The position numbers were made by a program, and so were the translations under genes. This document shows positions 12,253-24,766 of a stretch of DNA of 64,000 nt, one piece after another (position 1 is the first letter of the stretch; every line of letters starts with the position of its first letter). This stretch comes from Endocalyx cinctus (Eukaryota; Ascomycota; Sordariomycetes; Amphisphaeriales; Apiosporaceae), in assembly GCA_001600455.1 (NCBI GenBank), contig BCKC01000001.1, forward strand, positions 7,013,418 to 7,077,417, in the 5' to 3' direction. The notes beneath the pieces were generated by a model. That model worked only from the letters and a program-made list of their open reading frames with translations, was not told the origin of the DNA and did not search any database.

Positions 12253-15233
12253 GATGGGTGAGTTTTTGTCGAAAAAACTAGAAGCGAAGACTGATATATT
12301 TGGTCACCGATGATTTATCCTTCTATCCTTCTTTTCACTTTTATTTTTAGTGTGAGAAGGAGGGCAAGAGGGTTCAAGGGTAAGGAGTAGAGAAGATGGG
12401 GAAAGAGAAGGAAAAACAAAATTGAAAGTGAAGAAAAAAAAAATAAATAAAATTGAAATGAAATAGACACCAAAGGCTGACCAATGGCTGAGGTGATTGG
12501 ATGAAACCGACTTTGTGGCTTTTCCTGGCTCTGCTGAACTTTAAAAAGGGAAAAAAGACTCAGCAAGAGAAACAAGTAGGTTTTAAATCAAAGTTAAAAA
12601 AAATAAAAAAAATAAAAAAAATAAAAATAAATTAAAAATACATACAGATTATGTGGGATTTCTTGTTTTATATCGAGAATCAGAAGCGAGTCCCATAAGT
12701 GCCAGCTAGTAAGGAGGAAAAAAAAAATAATTAAGCTGAGGAGCTTTCAGGGGTTCAAATATCAACATTTCTTAGTGGGATAAAGACGGTATTTTGAAAG
12801 TAGAATATACAAGTGAATGATATTTATTTAATATGGTTGTTTATTGTATACATTACCTGGTATATTCTTAGACTTGTCCCCCCACCAGTTTTAGGACCCC
12901 AGAATTTGAATATCCAGGGTCTTTTTCTTTTATCCAATTGATCATCTCTATATAAGCATCTATACTACTTGTACGACAACGAGTATATGAAAAATATCCC
13001 TTCACATGATAGACCTTTTTTAATACTTCTCGTCACATTTTGAATATTATGTCAGATAAGACAGGCATGTACATACATGTTTTCACATACGCACATGTTC
13101 TTTTATTTTTATTATCCTAATAAATGATGATGATGGTGGTGGTTGGTGATGGTTGATAGTAGTAAGTGATACCGAGGCATCTCTATACGTATACGCACGT
13201 ATCTACGCTACATAGTTACTATCTACGGAGTACAGGTACCTAGTATGATAAACAACGACGCTGCCAAGTAAAACCGTGATTTTCAAGTTTTTTAAGTGTA
13301 TACTATTGTGCATTTGGATGATGTTAGATGCATCTAAAGGTGTTATTTAGATTCTAGGCATTCTCACCGCTTCGTATACGTACCAAAATTGTTGATCTGA
13401 GGCTAGAACCGAGGGTGGCGTGACGATCATGGCCTTTTTTCCTCGACCAAGTCATGCAACTTGTCACTTTGACTATCTTTTTAGTCTCTGATAATGATTC
13501 GGCAATGGTAAACCCTAGGTAGGTTTTTCTTTTGAACCCTATCTAAAAAACCCGGCTCATAATACGACGATTTGTTGTTTCAGCCTCATAGAAACGAATT
13601 GTTGGTAAAGAATAAACTATACTAGAGTAAGCATAAAATCGTCTATCATCTATCGTGAATCTATCAACCAATCTAATATTCTCTATTAACATTTTTAAAA
13701 AAGAAAGATGAGGTTTGGTGATAGTATTGTATATGTATCAATGGATGGGATGGAGTAAAGTAAGTCGTTAAATTCTACGATCTTAACAGGGCCACGTGGG
13801 TTGAGGCAATTAAAGTTTTGGAAAAGATTACATTCACTTCCTCTTTGGTCAAATATCTACAAAAGGAAGGATTTTTAATGTTACAGTTTTCCCCTGCATT
13901 GCATCTTAAATAAATATTTACCGTGTAGGTAGATACTATGTAGATAAAGTGTTCTCTCTCACTTCTCATCAGTACCGTACGTCCGTAATCGTATATATTC
14001 ATGGTACTTCCCTATGTACACATTACATACGCGATATCATATCCATAATAAAAAAGAAGACCCTTTTTCCGATCCGCTTTTCCGGTACTACCTTCATCCA
14101 CTTAAAGAAGAGGTAAAAGAAAGGAAGAAACAGAATTCGATTCCACCTACTAAAATTGTTGGGGAATGGCAGATTGCCGAATCTGTCAATTGTTGAGAGA
14201 AATAACCAATCCCCGTTCCCCTGATAATCCTTTCCCACTCGCGGGGTTACCCTGCAGTCGTTTTTTTTTTTTCCTTTTCGTAATGTTCCTTTATTTTCTA
14301 GTGTGTCTTCTTTCGTGCCCCTCTCTTATATTTTCTACACTACGGAACCCTACTCTGTACACTACATACCTAGGTAATACTATACTAAGTAAATACTTAG
14401 GTAGCGTAGCGTAGTGTACCTCGCTATAAAAGTACGTAGAAGGGTAATACATTAGTTCACACCTCTACCTTAACCTTTTACTTAGTACCCTAAGTGAATA
14501 CCTGCACTAGCTGTAGTACCTACTTAAGTACACCACTAAGACCGCGATTGACGGGAATATCCACAAACCACCCGCCTTTTTCCTACTTAGTAGATAATTC
14601 GGCATGTCATGCGATGACTGGCTATTGATTCTTGACTCGTATCTTTTTTTTATTTTTATTTTTATTTTAAGGAAAATAAATTCGAAACCGCGGTTTGTCT
14701 AGTTTACGAGCATGTGAAAGTCGGCAAGGGGAAAAAAAAATTCTTACTATACTAGAGTCTCACGTATGCCACCTGTCTCGAGCTTGCATGAACCTCTCAA
14801 GGGCGAAATATGGAACAATAAGATCCATCTCATTGTTTGACAGGTACACACACATACACACACTTCATGAGATGTCGTGTAGTGTAGTATTTATCTCACA
14901 TGGACTTTACAACAAGATCTGATTGGTTTGGTCTGGTTTGGAATTTCGTTGTACACAATACAGTATCCTTTCGTACACTTGCCTGTCTAATCCATTCGAT
15001 GGTAATGACCTACTAGTCCAGGTACCTACGTGTAGGTACTTAGTCAGTCAGCTACACTAATACGTACGTCTACGTGTCTGTGTATAACAAGTCATCGTTC
15101 ATTATAGGTACACACACATACGCAGACAGTAACCCCATCCTTTTTTCTCGAATCATTGTCCATTTAAGCAAAAATATGGATATTTATTGTTCATGCTAAT
15201 CGTTACAATTTGTCCAAAGTTTCGGTAATCTAA
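12253..15233. other. Intergenic region upstream of the desaturase
   Basis: It holds the promoter side of the desaturase (right of 12252) and the 3' flank of the gene ending at 15234. There are A-rich runs at about 12590-12630. Several short TACCTAGGTA/GGTACCTA-like palindromic motifs occur at 13225-13245, 14365-14405 and 15020-15045. No coding sequence was recognised. Confidence 0.45.
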
Positions 15234-18200
15234 CTAACATTTTTCCTCCTTCGTTGCTTCTATCTTCTTGATACAGCCCTTCAAATTATAATTACTCCAG
15301 ATTTCCGTCCCGACCGTACTATCTCTCTGCTTTCGTTGATTTCCTTGCATCGGGTATAGTGCCCGACGGACCCTGTCGTCAGACCCTCGTCGATGAACCG
15401 ACTTCGACCACCACATATCGGGTGACCCAGCCCCGCTTCCAGGAGACACGAAGAGGGAAGTGCTAGCGGGCGAATACGCGGTGGCGGCCGTGGTAGTAGT
15501 ATTACTCGTCGTTGCTGTCTTGGTAGGTGTCCCCAGCCGAAAACTTTTCGACGAGCTAGCCGCTCGTGATCGGCTGCTGCTCTTCCGACCCAACCCGTTT
15601 TTGCTTTGATGTTTATTCTGGGGCGTAGCCAACGGTGATGATGTATTGTTTTTGTCCGTGCCATCGCCCCGAGATAACGTTGATACCGTCACATGCTTTG
15701 CGTCGGATAAGCTTGGAGATGACGATGTTGATAACGATGATGACGCTGCCGCTCCGGCTCCTGCTCCAGCTCCATCTTCTGTTGCGTTCGTCGCACGTCC
15801 TTTCCTCTGCCTCTTCAACCTAAGCCATGTCTTACGATATTCCTGGACGCTAGTCCTAGCACGGGGCGAAGGCTGGGTTTGATTATGATGAGCTGACGCC
15901 GTTGTATGGTTCGAGCTACTCTGCGCCTTAGGCTTAGTGCTGAGTGATGATGACCCACTAGCGTTGATCGCAGCTTTCTTCTTCGAGCCTCCGCCGTTAG
16001 CGTTGGTATCCATTTCCAATTGCTTCCCCAGTGCTTTGATCATTGGTCCCGATCCCGAGCTGGGCTTACTGTGGCTGGTGATACTCTCCGAACATGACTG
16101 CTTTCGTCGCTTCTTTGATTGGCTCTGCTCATCTATACGACGTGCGGGGGAGGGAGAGTGATCACCGCTACTACTCTCACTGTCGCTGCTGCTGATCGAG
16201 GGCGTCGATATCGATGGAGAACATGGAGTTGGGGAAGAAAGAGAGGAATCAGCAGTAGCAGCTCTCTTTCGTTTATGAGACTGGGACGGCGGTGTCCGGG
16301 TCGTAGTTGGTCGTCTACCGCTGTTTTGATTTGATTCCTTCTCTTGGGGCTTGTCAGCGTCTTCATCGTCGTCGTCTGACAGCCAAATTATCGTGAGGCT
16401 TGGATGAGGTGACGACTCAGCAGGCACATCCTGGGATGTCGCCTTAGCCGTCGATCCAGCGTCGACCGAGGTGATTCCGTAGAATTTCGTCGATGTGATT
16501 TCGTTCCTAGTCGTGTTATTGCTGCTAACCTTGCCAAAGGTCGGGCTTGACTTGCTCGGTGGCGAGCTCCGATGTGGGATTTTGAGCGGGGCCAGTGGTC
16601 TTTGTCGCTTGCGGGCTTGCTTCTCGTTCTCCTCCCTCAGGATAGCGGGCGTTTCGCGAAGGTTGCTGTTTACTTTCTGAGGAGGCAGCTGTGTGATGAC
16701 TGCCTTGCCGTCTTCGGATGCCCTTGTTGGTTTAGAGGTAGGTGGTTTCGACGGCTGTGCACGTGACGACGCGGAAGAGCTTGATCTTGACGTTGATTTT
16801 TTAAGGTTGACGGGAGTCGTTTCGTCCACTTTACCTTGATTGGTATCCTTTTCCGAAGGCTCCACGGGTAAAGTATTCGTTGAAGTGGCAATTGGGTTCG
16901 AGCTCAACTGACCCGAGGTAGATACTTCTGTTGGGGCTACTGGCTGGCCCTTGTCTCCTGTATTCGATGGTACAACTTGACCACCGTTCTTTTTCCACGA
17001 GTCTTTTTGTCTCCAGAAGCCCTCTTTGAAAGGTGTGGGGAAAATGTGATTGTCAGGGAATGGTGATGAGGATCGGTCACCGTTCATAATTTCAGGACGG
17101 TATGAGGACGAAGATGTACTGCTCTTATACACCACACTCGAAGCCGCGCCTGTAATTGCAGTTTCTTGTGCCGGCGGTGTGGTTGATGGAGTATGAGATT
17201 GTTGATTTGGTCCAGCTGCCTGCATTTCCGACGAATTGTGGATGCTGACCCCGCTGCTCATACCATTCTTACTGGCGCCTTTGAGAATTTGAATGAAATG
17301 TGTTTCGTATGTCTTCAGTCTCAGCATCGTGTTTGGTGATACAACCGGCAACGACGGTGCTGTCGTCCAAGATTCGTTGCCGGAGGAGCCAGGGCTCAGC
17401 GCCAGTACGTCACGTTCAATAGAAGGTATGAGCTCACGTCCTCCTTCATTCCTATTCAACCTATCCTCTTTCGGCTGGTAGGTCTCGTCATCCGAATCAT
17501 CGTCGGTATAGAAATTATCCGAGCTGCTCGCTTCCTCTTCTTCATCATCACCGACAAAATTTTCCAAACTACCTCCAGGTTGGGGGCCACTAACTTCCAG
17601 GACGTGTTTCTCGACCTCTTTGAAGATCCGGGGTGGGAATATGAGACCGACTTGTTCTTCCGGCGGCGGTATCCTGCCGTTTCTGAGTCGGTGCGAGAAC
17701 ATTCGTCTAAGGCGTGTCGAGCCAACAGATTTGTTCAGGGATCGGATGGCCTTGTAGATATTGTCCATCATCTCGTGGCAGTCAATCACCTCCCGCCACT
17801 TATCGATCCACACGTCTTGCTCCGACTTGCCACGTACCTGTCCCCGCGCTCGCGACTTCGACAACTTACCCCTCGCCGGGTTTCGGGGATTCTCCCTGCC
17901 CCGCCTCTTGCGGCGATAGCAGAACCGGGACGTTGTCCTGCGCGCCTCGGCCAGCGTGCTCAGGACCCCCGCGCGCACCTGCGACGAGAACTCGTCCGCT
18001 ACCTTTTGCCAGAACTCTTCTTCGGCTTTGGGTCCGCTTTTCGGACTGGCGATGAAGAGGGAACGCCAGTGGTGGCATATTTGCAGGAGCTTGATCTTCT
18101 CCTGGCACGTCATTCGGGAACTCATATCTTTCTCGGGCTCCCGTTTTCTCATGCGTACGGTCGAGGTCTGCTGTTCTTGGTTCTTTCGATCTTGAGCGTT

Positions 18201-18794
18201 GTTGTTCGACTTCGACACATTCGACTTCTTCCGCTGCGTTGAAGTTTTGGGAGCCATAGGGTTTGGTAAGGAAGAGGAAGAGGGAGAAGAGTCTACAGTT
18301 AATGCTAAAGGGGGTGGTGGAGAAGAGGAGATGATAATAACTGGGGTCTGGTGAGAGATTATCTTTCCTTTCCGATCGCTAACTGTCTTGGATTGATTAT
18401 TGGTCTGTATATGAAGTCAGCCACGAGCAAATAGGAAGGACCAGAGACGAGGTGTTGTGAAGAGGACACCAGCATAGTGATAAGGCGATATAAAAAGACT
18501 CACTTGGGCCTTAGGAGTCTTTGGTGGTTTCTGTGATTCCTTGCCACCCTCCCGAAATCTTCTGGATGATGAAGGCGATGAGTCATGATCAGGACCATGA
18601 TCGTCCGGCGGTTGCGAAGACGTCGGGGGCGTGATTAAATATCTGCGCTTTCTGTTGGACACAGGGGAGTTGTGGATAGGACTAGAGATCAACCTCGAAC
18701 TCGACCTCGATCTTGCTCCTAGATCAGGACTAGAAGGTCCTAAGACGAGCCGATGACGAGTGGACGTTCTCGTCCGATTTCTAAGGGGTGCCAT
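15234..18794 (-). CDS. Large low-complexity protein with possible DNA-binding N-terminal region (unrecognised)
   Basis: I assemble two exons on the minus strand, 18794-18504 and 18404-15234. The 99-nt phase-0 intron between them has a GTGAGT donor, a GCTGAC branch site and a CAG acceptor. The frame stays open from the acceptor through Met at 18257, which adds 146 residues to the long ORF and gives 1153 residues. The N terminus is Arg/Ser-rich. At roughly residues 190-330 there is an ordered, aromatic-rich block (CQEKIKLLQICHHWRSLF, then EEFWQKVADEF, then an Arg-rich stretch and WIDKWREVIDCHEMM). Its spaced Trp/aromatic residues and basic patches resemble trihelix/MADF-type DNA-binding modules, which is inference only. 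An acidic patch (DDEEEEASSSD) follows. The remainder is Ser/Thr/Pro/Lys-rich and probably disordered. I do not recognise the family; a chromatin or transcription role is a guess. Confidence 0.75.
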
Positions 18795-21700
18795 CTTGAC
18801 CGTTCTACTCTGAAACTAGACCGCTCGACTTCCGGTCCTGATGTTGCCACTGACGAGGGTAGAGATGAATAACGTTCAAGTAGGACAATATTCTGGTGAG
18901 AATCTTTGGCCCCGAACGCAAGATTAAGCTAGGGGACGATAATTTCCTTGTAGAGTATTTCTCGTTCTAGTCGAGTTCTTAACGAAGCTGTTTTATGGAT
19001 CAATGAATAAATATTAAAAAAAAAAAAAATTGCTACTGGAAGAAGATACTGTAAATTTTCAGTGGGAATCGGATCGAAAATTTTCTCTCAGCACGGCACG
19101 TCGAATCAAATAAAAAGACGCGCTGCGCGTGGGAAATAGAAGATACGTTCCATATGAACCGCGTTTAGATATAGTAAATGGGAAATATGAGACATGGCGT
19201 CACAGAACAGTGTCCGCCCTGGGAAAGGAAGAGTAGAAAAAGAAATGTATGCCAAGGGTAAACTCTTCCCGGGTAAAGCATCTCCAGGGTAAGCTGCCTT
19301 GGACGACTAGAGTGTTAATCAAGCGTGAATGAGTCCCTATGGTGTCCCACTGGGTACATGCAGTGTATCGACTCTGCTGTATCAAAGCCTAGGTGCGCTA
19401 TAGGTAGCTACCCGGTATACCTAATATACAAAAGTGACATCGTCGCCTTTTCCGTTTGTTAATCTTTTACAAGACGCGACGATGGTGCCACAGACTTACC
19501 CGGGAGAAAATTCACATCGGCTCACATATCCGCCATTACACTACAGAAAAAATGAGCAGACAAGGAAAGTGATCGTCGATTTTGAATGTCACCAAAACTG
19601 GGTATTGAGATGATTTCAATTTACGGTAGGTTAGGCCTATATTTTGACCTCTAGATTGAATACCAGCTCAAACCTACGTTTTTGGGTCTATGACTATTCG
19701 GAAAAAACAAGATCTATTATTGATGTTTGGCTCAAAATCTCAACCGCATAGGTATTCTTCTTTTCATCTCGTGAATTTTGTGCAGTTAAACAACGCCGTG
19801 TTTCTCAATAAAAGCGGGACAGACGGGCTGGCTGGCAGGCTGGCTGGGTTGTTTGCATAGATATTTTCTCTTTGCTTTTTTCCCAATCTTTCTCATACGA
19901 TTCCGCAATTCGATTCCCTGTAGGACCTGACATTAGCTTACACCATGGCGTACGGATCTATCCTAAAAATTAACCCGATTCTTTTTTATGTCTTTGTTTC
20001 ACTATCCATATTTATTATGTGATATAAGGGGTCTCAATTCGAATGACGACGTAAAGCCAATGAACTTGGTGAGACAGGAACAGCAATGGCATTATTCTAC
20101 CCAGCTGGGTCTCACTATATATATATGATATAGCTTTAAAACCTCCCTTACTTCTTTCTATCTACTATTTGGCTATTCATGAATCTGAACTACTGATCAA
20201 GTTCGATGAAGTGAACCAATAAAAAAAGAAATCCGCCTTAATCTCTCAACCACATGAGGTTCCCAGAGAAAAACGACTACGCCATGACTTAGACAACTGG
20301 AAATACTCATTCGAGCTATTTTCAAACTTTCTTTTTTTCTTTCATAAATCGCACGAGTGATGTATTTTAATAGATTTTCTTTTGTTCAATTAGTTTTCAT
20401 TTTTGAACCCCGGGTTGTATCATGTCTTTCATTGTGTCTTCCATCGAGGAGAAGTCCCATCCTCCCAGAATAAAAAAGCCCCTTTCGGGATCGGGCGTCG
20501 ATAAGTTCAGATCTATGATGAAAAGACGTTGAATTCGTTGGAAGTCCCCGCGAGAATTCAGCGACTGCAGGCAAGAGAAGTATGCCTAGCCGTGATGAGT
20601 CAGTAGCCATCACTTCAAAGCACATAACCCAATGGCATAGATGTTCTTGGATTTTAATTGATAAGCGAGTCTCTGCATGTTCTACTTTGAGTTATGCAGC
20701 CCTCTAATAGCCCAGCCTGCTCCTGACGTCCTTGTCTAATACTCGCATTTCTTTTACATTTGGTGGGTACCCGATCGAGAATCTGGGAAGACTGTGACCA
20801 ACCTAAAGAAAACAATCTAATTACATGTATATTGCTTGGGACTACGGCCATGGAGTCTAACAAGCCGAGCCTAAGTTTCAACAGAGTTCACAGATTGGAT
20901 ATATTCCTGACCATACATAAGGAATAATGATTTTGAAGACAATCAAGTTTGTGTAGATAGTAAATGATTTATTGTAGGTATATAGATGCGAAGGCCATCT
21001 TGGTGTAATCTACTGGAAGATAGATGTCTGCTTATAGCAAAATCTATGTTGGCATTAACTATCTACTAAAAGCTTACACTAAATCAGACATCTGGACATG
21101 TTTACTTACTAAAGCGGTTTATGGCACTTCTCACATATATCATGGAAGATAGTTTTGATGGGGTGAGAACAATGAGGACATCTAGCCTGTACGTAGCTTC
21201 CCTTTTTCCCACTGCCAGGGATGGCAAGATCCTTATTGAGAATATTTTGTTTCGAAGACATTGTCTGATGTATATCGTTGGTAGATGCGGGGTTTGTGTT
21301 GGATCTGGTGTTTGGTATGTAATCAAAATATGGTTGAGTAAGGTGATGTTGTTCTCAATGAGGTAGCTGCTGAAGCGGGTGAGCATTTTCCCTTTTTATA
21401 ATAATATCGATGGCAAAGAACAACCTGATTGTATAAGATACTTATAGTTGTTTAGGCACAGTCTTTGTCTCGCTGAATGGCGTCGTTTCTACTGATACCA
21501 CTCTGCTGTTTTTCTTATGAGCCTATAATAAAGATCATAGACTTGAAAACAACTGAGCTGTTTCTGGAGAATGTCAACGTTTGTATCCGGGATATACATG
21601 ATCTCGGTATCTACAGTGTTCAAGGTTCATTGCTCACGCCAAAGAAAGGACGAAGGTTGATGAAGTGCCGTAGTAGCTTGAAGGCTTGATAAAAATAACC

Positions 21701-22017
21701 TGAGGAGACCCAGGTACGTTTATTTTCTTAATAATAATAATAATACCTCTAACGTCATCATTCTCTTAAAACATCTCGCATGGCTCGCTTGGGTATCAAT
21801 TGAAAGCTGATAATAAAATAACCGAAAAACTCAAACTCATAAACTTGTCATCATCATCAAAAGGGTTCAAATGACAGAGATGCCAGCACCGTATAGCCCC
21901 AGGGTCTGAAAGAGAATGGAACTTCACGACCACGAGGGGGATGGTCTCTCTCGAAAAAGGGGTGCTCCTATTAAAAGAAGCAATAAGTAGAGGAAAACCA
22001 AAATCCGTCGATCGGTC
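18795..22017. other. Gene-free region
   Basis: AT-rich intergenic DNA upstream of the large minus-strand gene. It contains a GGCTGGCTGGCAGGCTGGCTG tract at about 19828-19849 and TA-rich runs around 20115-20130. Short frames at 19200-19385, 20386-20881 and 21102-21386 have no recognisable motif or splice context. I see no gene. Confidence 0.45.
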
Positions 22018-23169
22018 TTAAGACATTGTTGGAGAATGGGCCCGAGCCTTTTTCGATTTCTTGCCGATAATCTGCACGACCTCAGGTTCGGGGCTTTCAA
22101 CGCCGACGGCAGCCGAAGAGGACGAAGGCTCGCCAGCCGCCTCGGGATCGTCTCTATATCTCTCGGCGCCACCATCGTCCTCCACGGTGGGGAGGGTCTC
22201 GTAGTCCGCGCCGCGACCGCGTCGCATCCACGCCGGGGTCTTCCATTCGGGAGCCTTGACGTTCTTCCACGCCTCGGGGATCCGAACCTTGGGCACCGAG
22301 ACGGCGGGCCACTTCGCGTTCCTCAGCTTGCCGCGCAAGTCGGGCCGCGGCGGGAGGTCGGCGATCCAGGGCGCCTCGGGGGCGGATTCGGGACGGAGCC
22401 GGTGTCCGCAGCCCGGACAGTCGGGCGGGACGGCCTGCCATGCCAGCCACTGCACATGAGCGGAGATCGCGAGACCGCGGGAGAATTCGCGTACCGCTAG
22501 ATATAAGTGAACAGAGCTATCGTGTTCAAAATTCGCATTTCAAGAAGGGGCGATGGGCGAAAAAGACGCCGGGTTACCCCCCCAAAAGGTTATGTAAATG
22601 GTTAGCCAGATATTTCATGCGGTAGGTATGGTGTCTCAGATTTTGAAGATAGGTTGGATTTCACAGTTTTTGAAGGAGATAGGTAAGTCTTACAAGTTAA
22701 TCATAAGGGGAATAGTCGCGTACGCGGCCAGCATAGCCATCTCGGTCGTTCGCTGCTTATGTACCCACGTGAATACTAGGGTAATCATGAGGGCGGCAGC
22801 TAAGACGACGTCCACGACGAAGACGAGGAAGGGACGGGAGGGAATAGCATCGGTATCCGAGCCGACAGAATTATTTAATAATTGTTGCTCCTCGTCTCCT
22901 TCCTCCGCTACAGCGACCGCCACATCTTCATCCCCGTCGTCGGCTCCGACAGCAGCAGCAGGCTGCAATCGTTTCTGCTCCTGTTTCCTCCTCCTTCTTC
23001 TCTCGCGCGCGACAAGGAAAACGCTGGCACCGGCAGAAAAAGCGAGCGGAACCAGACCGACGGCCGGGACGGGACTTCGAGAGACGGCGCCGTGGGCGAT
23101 GCAGAGAGGGAACGCAGGGACGAACGTGGCGGCGGTGAGGACGCGGAGCGCGGTATGAGGAGACGCCAT
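22018..23169 (-). CDS. Polytopic membrane protein with C-terminal CxxC motif (unknown function)
   Basis: Two exons on the minus strand, 23169-22694 and 22516-22018, separated by a 176-nt phase-2 intron (GTAAGA donor, ATAG acceptor), giving 324 residues. The start is the ATG of MASPHTALRV; the longer open frame upstream looks like leader sequence. Hydrophobic segments are visible at LRVLTAATFVPAFPLCIAHG, GLVPLAFSAGASVFLVA, FLVFVVDVVLAAALMITLVF and, across the junction, MLAAYATIPLMINFSVHLYL. That makes four probable membrane spans, with a charged, acidic loop between spans 2 and 3. After the last span, VQWLAWQAVPPDCPGCGHRL carries one CxxC pair of zinc-ribbon type. The C-terminal ~110 residues are Pro/Glu/Ser-rich. 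I believe related proteins occur in other fungi, but no function is known to me. The junction rests on phase and restored hydrophobicity; the branch site is weak. Confidence 0.7.
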
Positions 23170-24766
23170 TATTGTGGAAAGAAATGGATTTGGAGATCGC
23201 GAAAAAATAATCAATAGTCGAAGATAATCGGACCTCGGTCTTTTGACGTAATTAAAATACGACTTGACTACGAGGCCGTAAATAGAGGGAATGAAGGGAG
23301 GTTGAAAGACCGTCACATGAAGAAGTGAAGTAAATGGTTATTTTCAAAGAGATATGAAACATATCCCAAGAGATACATAACACCCGCTTTTCTTATCTGG
23401 GACCTGGACGTGTCAATCGAAAATCGTGGTCCTCGTCAGGGGTTGTGATTCGCTCTTGAAGCAACGAAGTTACATCGGACCCTTTAATTACCTTCTCCAG
23501 TCCCCCACCTTCACCGTATGAAAACTCACATAGTACCAAATTTGCTTATCAGAACAGTGAATAACTTCCAACATTGATGTTTCGTTTGACATAATGAACT
23601 GGTCAGAATCAGTAGATAATCATGAGTCTCCTAATGAGATAGCGGGCGATAGTGTAGTTCTGTTATGGTGCTAATTACCGACGTGTCAATAGTCACGGGC
23701 CGAAAGCATCTTTGCGCTGTCCGTCCAGGCAGCCAGGCAGCGAGGTAACTATTCACAGAAAGTCCCCGCTATGTCATGGAGATCTCATTTGCTGCCGACC
23801 CCATGCGTGGATACACGCAGATACATAGTAGAAAGTCTTCAATGAGAATGCTACATATGCGACCAGTGAATTTTTTTTTTTTTTTTTGTTCATAAAAAAA
23901 GAAAAGGACGCTTTGGAGCTGTGAATGATAAGATATTATAGAGAGCATACTATTAATGTTAGTTTAAAGATGAAAATAGAGGATCTTTAGTTGGCTTTCT
24001 AATATGGTGTGGCGGTCGGCGAACTTGGAGGATGGAGATAGTTAATTATTTTTGGTGTTGGGGATTTTAAGTTAATGAGATCTCAACTAAGAAGCTTACC
24101 TCGCCTCAGTTACGAGTGCGCTCAACTTTTGCGTTGAACTGATCCCTATATGTTAGATCCCTATATGTTGAGCACATTACTCCGTGCGATAGCCTATATT
24201 ACATAGAATTTGCCGCAACTTAACCTATGAAAATGGAAAAACAACTTAAATACCTAGAAATTAAGTGAATCATTCTAGAAGTATGGAAATATGTGACTAT
24301 AGTGTTGCGGAATAACCTTATTCCGCTTTTTAGTAACTGATGGCGTTTTTTTTTTGTCTCGGGACCGATTGTGTTATATGAGATCTCGGGCCCGAAACTA
24401 CTAACTCACGGATTCTCCTGAAAGGGTTCTGCCCCGAAATTCTGTGGTGTCTTCCGTATTGTGGGCAAAGATGGACGAACCGTTTTATGCTTTGAATGAG
24501 TTCTTACGGAAGCCCGAGATTGAATATAGGTAAGGAGTGATTTATTAGTCATTGGGAAGCAGTTATTTTGACTGAAAATGTTATGAACCCGTAAGTATCT
24601 AGCTAGTATTAGTCGGCTCAGCTCTGAAGGAGAAAATAAATAGATCAGGTTTTCCTGAACAAAACATTACCATTCCAAATATCTTTTCATCCTATCTTTA
24701 ATATTTTAATTCTTTTGAAGTATCTTTCATCATCTTCCTCTCTGCTTCAGCAGTACCAAGTAAACA
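23170..24766. other. Intergenic region with short repeats
   Basis: This is the shared upstream region of the divergent genes at 23169 (minus) and 24767 (plus), so it probably contains both promoters. It has a T-run at 23871-23888, a tandem 15-nt unit GATCCCTATATGTTA/G around 24141-24171, and the inverted repeat listed separately. No coding sequence was recognised. Confidence 0.45.
24307..24326. repeat. Perfect 9-bp inverted repeat with 2-nt spacer
   Basis: GCGGAATAA is followed by CC and then its exact reverse complement TTATTCCGC, with a T-run shortly after. It could form a tight hairpin, be a binding site for a dimeric regulator, or be a remnant of a small inverted-repeat element. It lies about 440 bp upstream of the transporter start. 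Confidence 0.6.

Noticed and set aside
10557..12261. Long plus-strand open frames across the desaturase gene
   Set aside because: They mirror the GC-rich coding exons on the minus strand; the minus strand has all three histidine boxes.
17580..18242. 220-codon plus-strand frame
   Set aside because: It lies opposite the large minus-strand gene and has no motif or splice context of its own.
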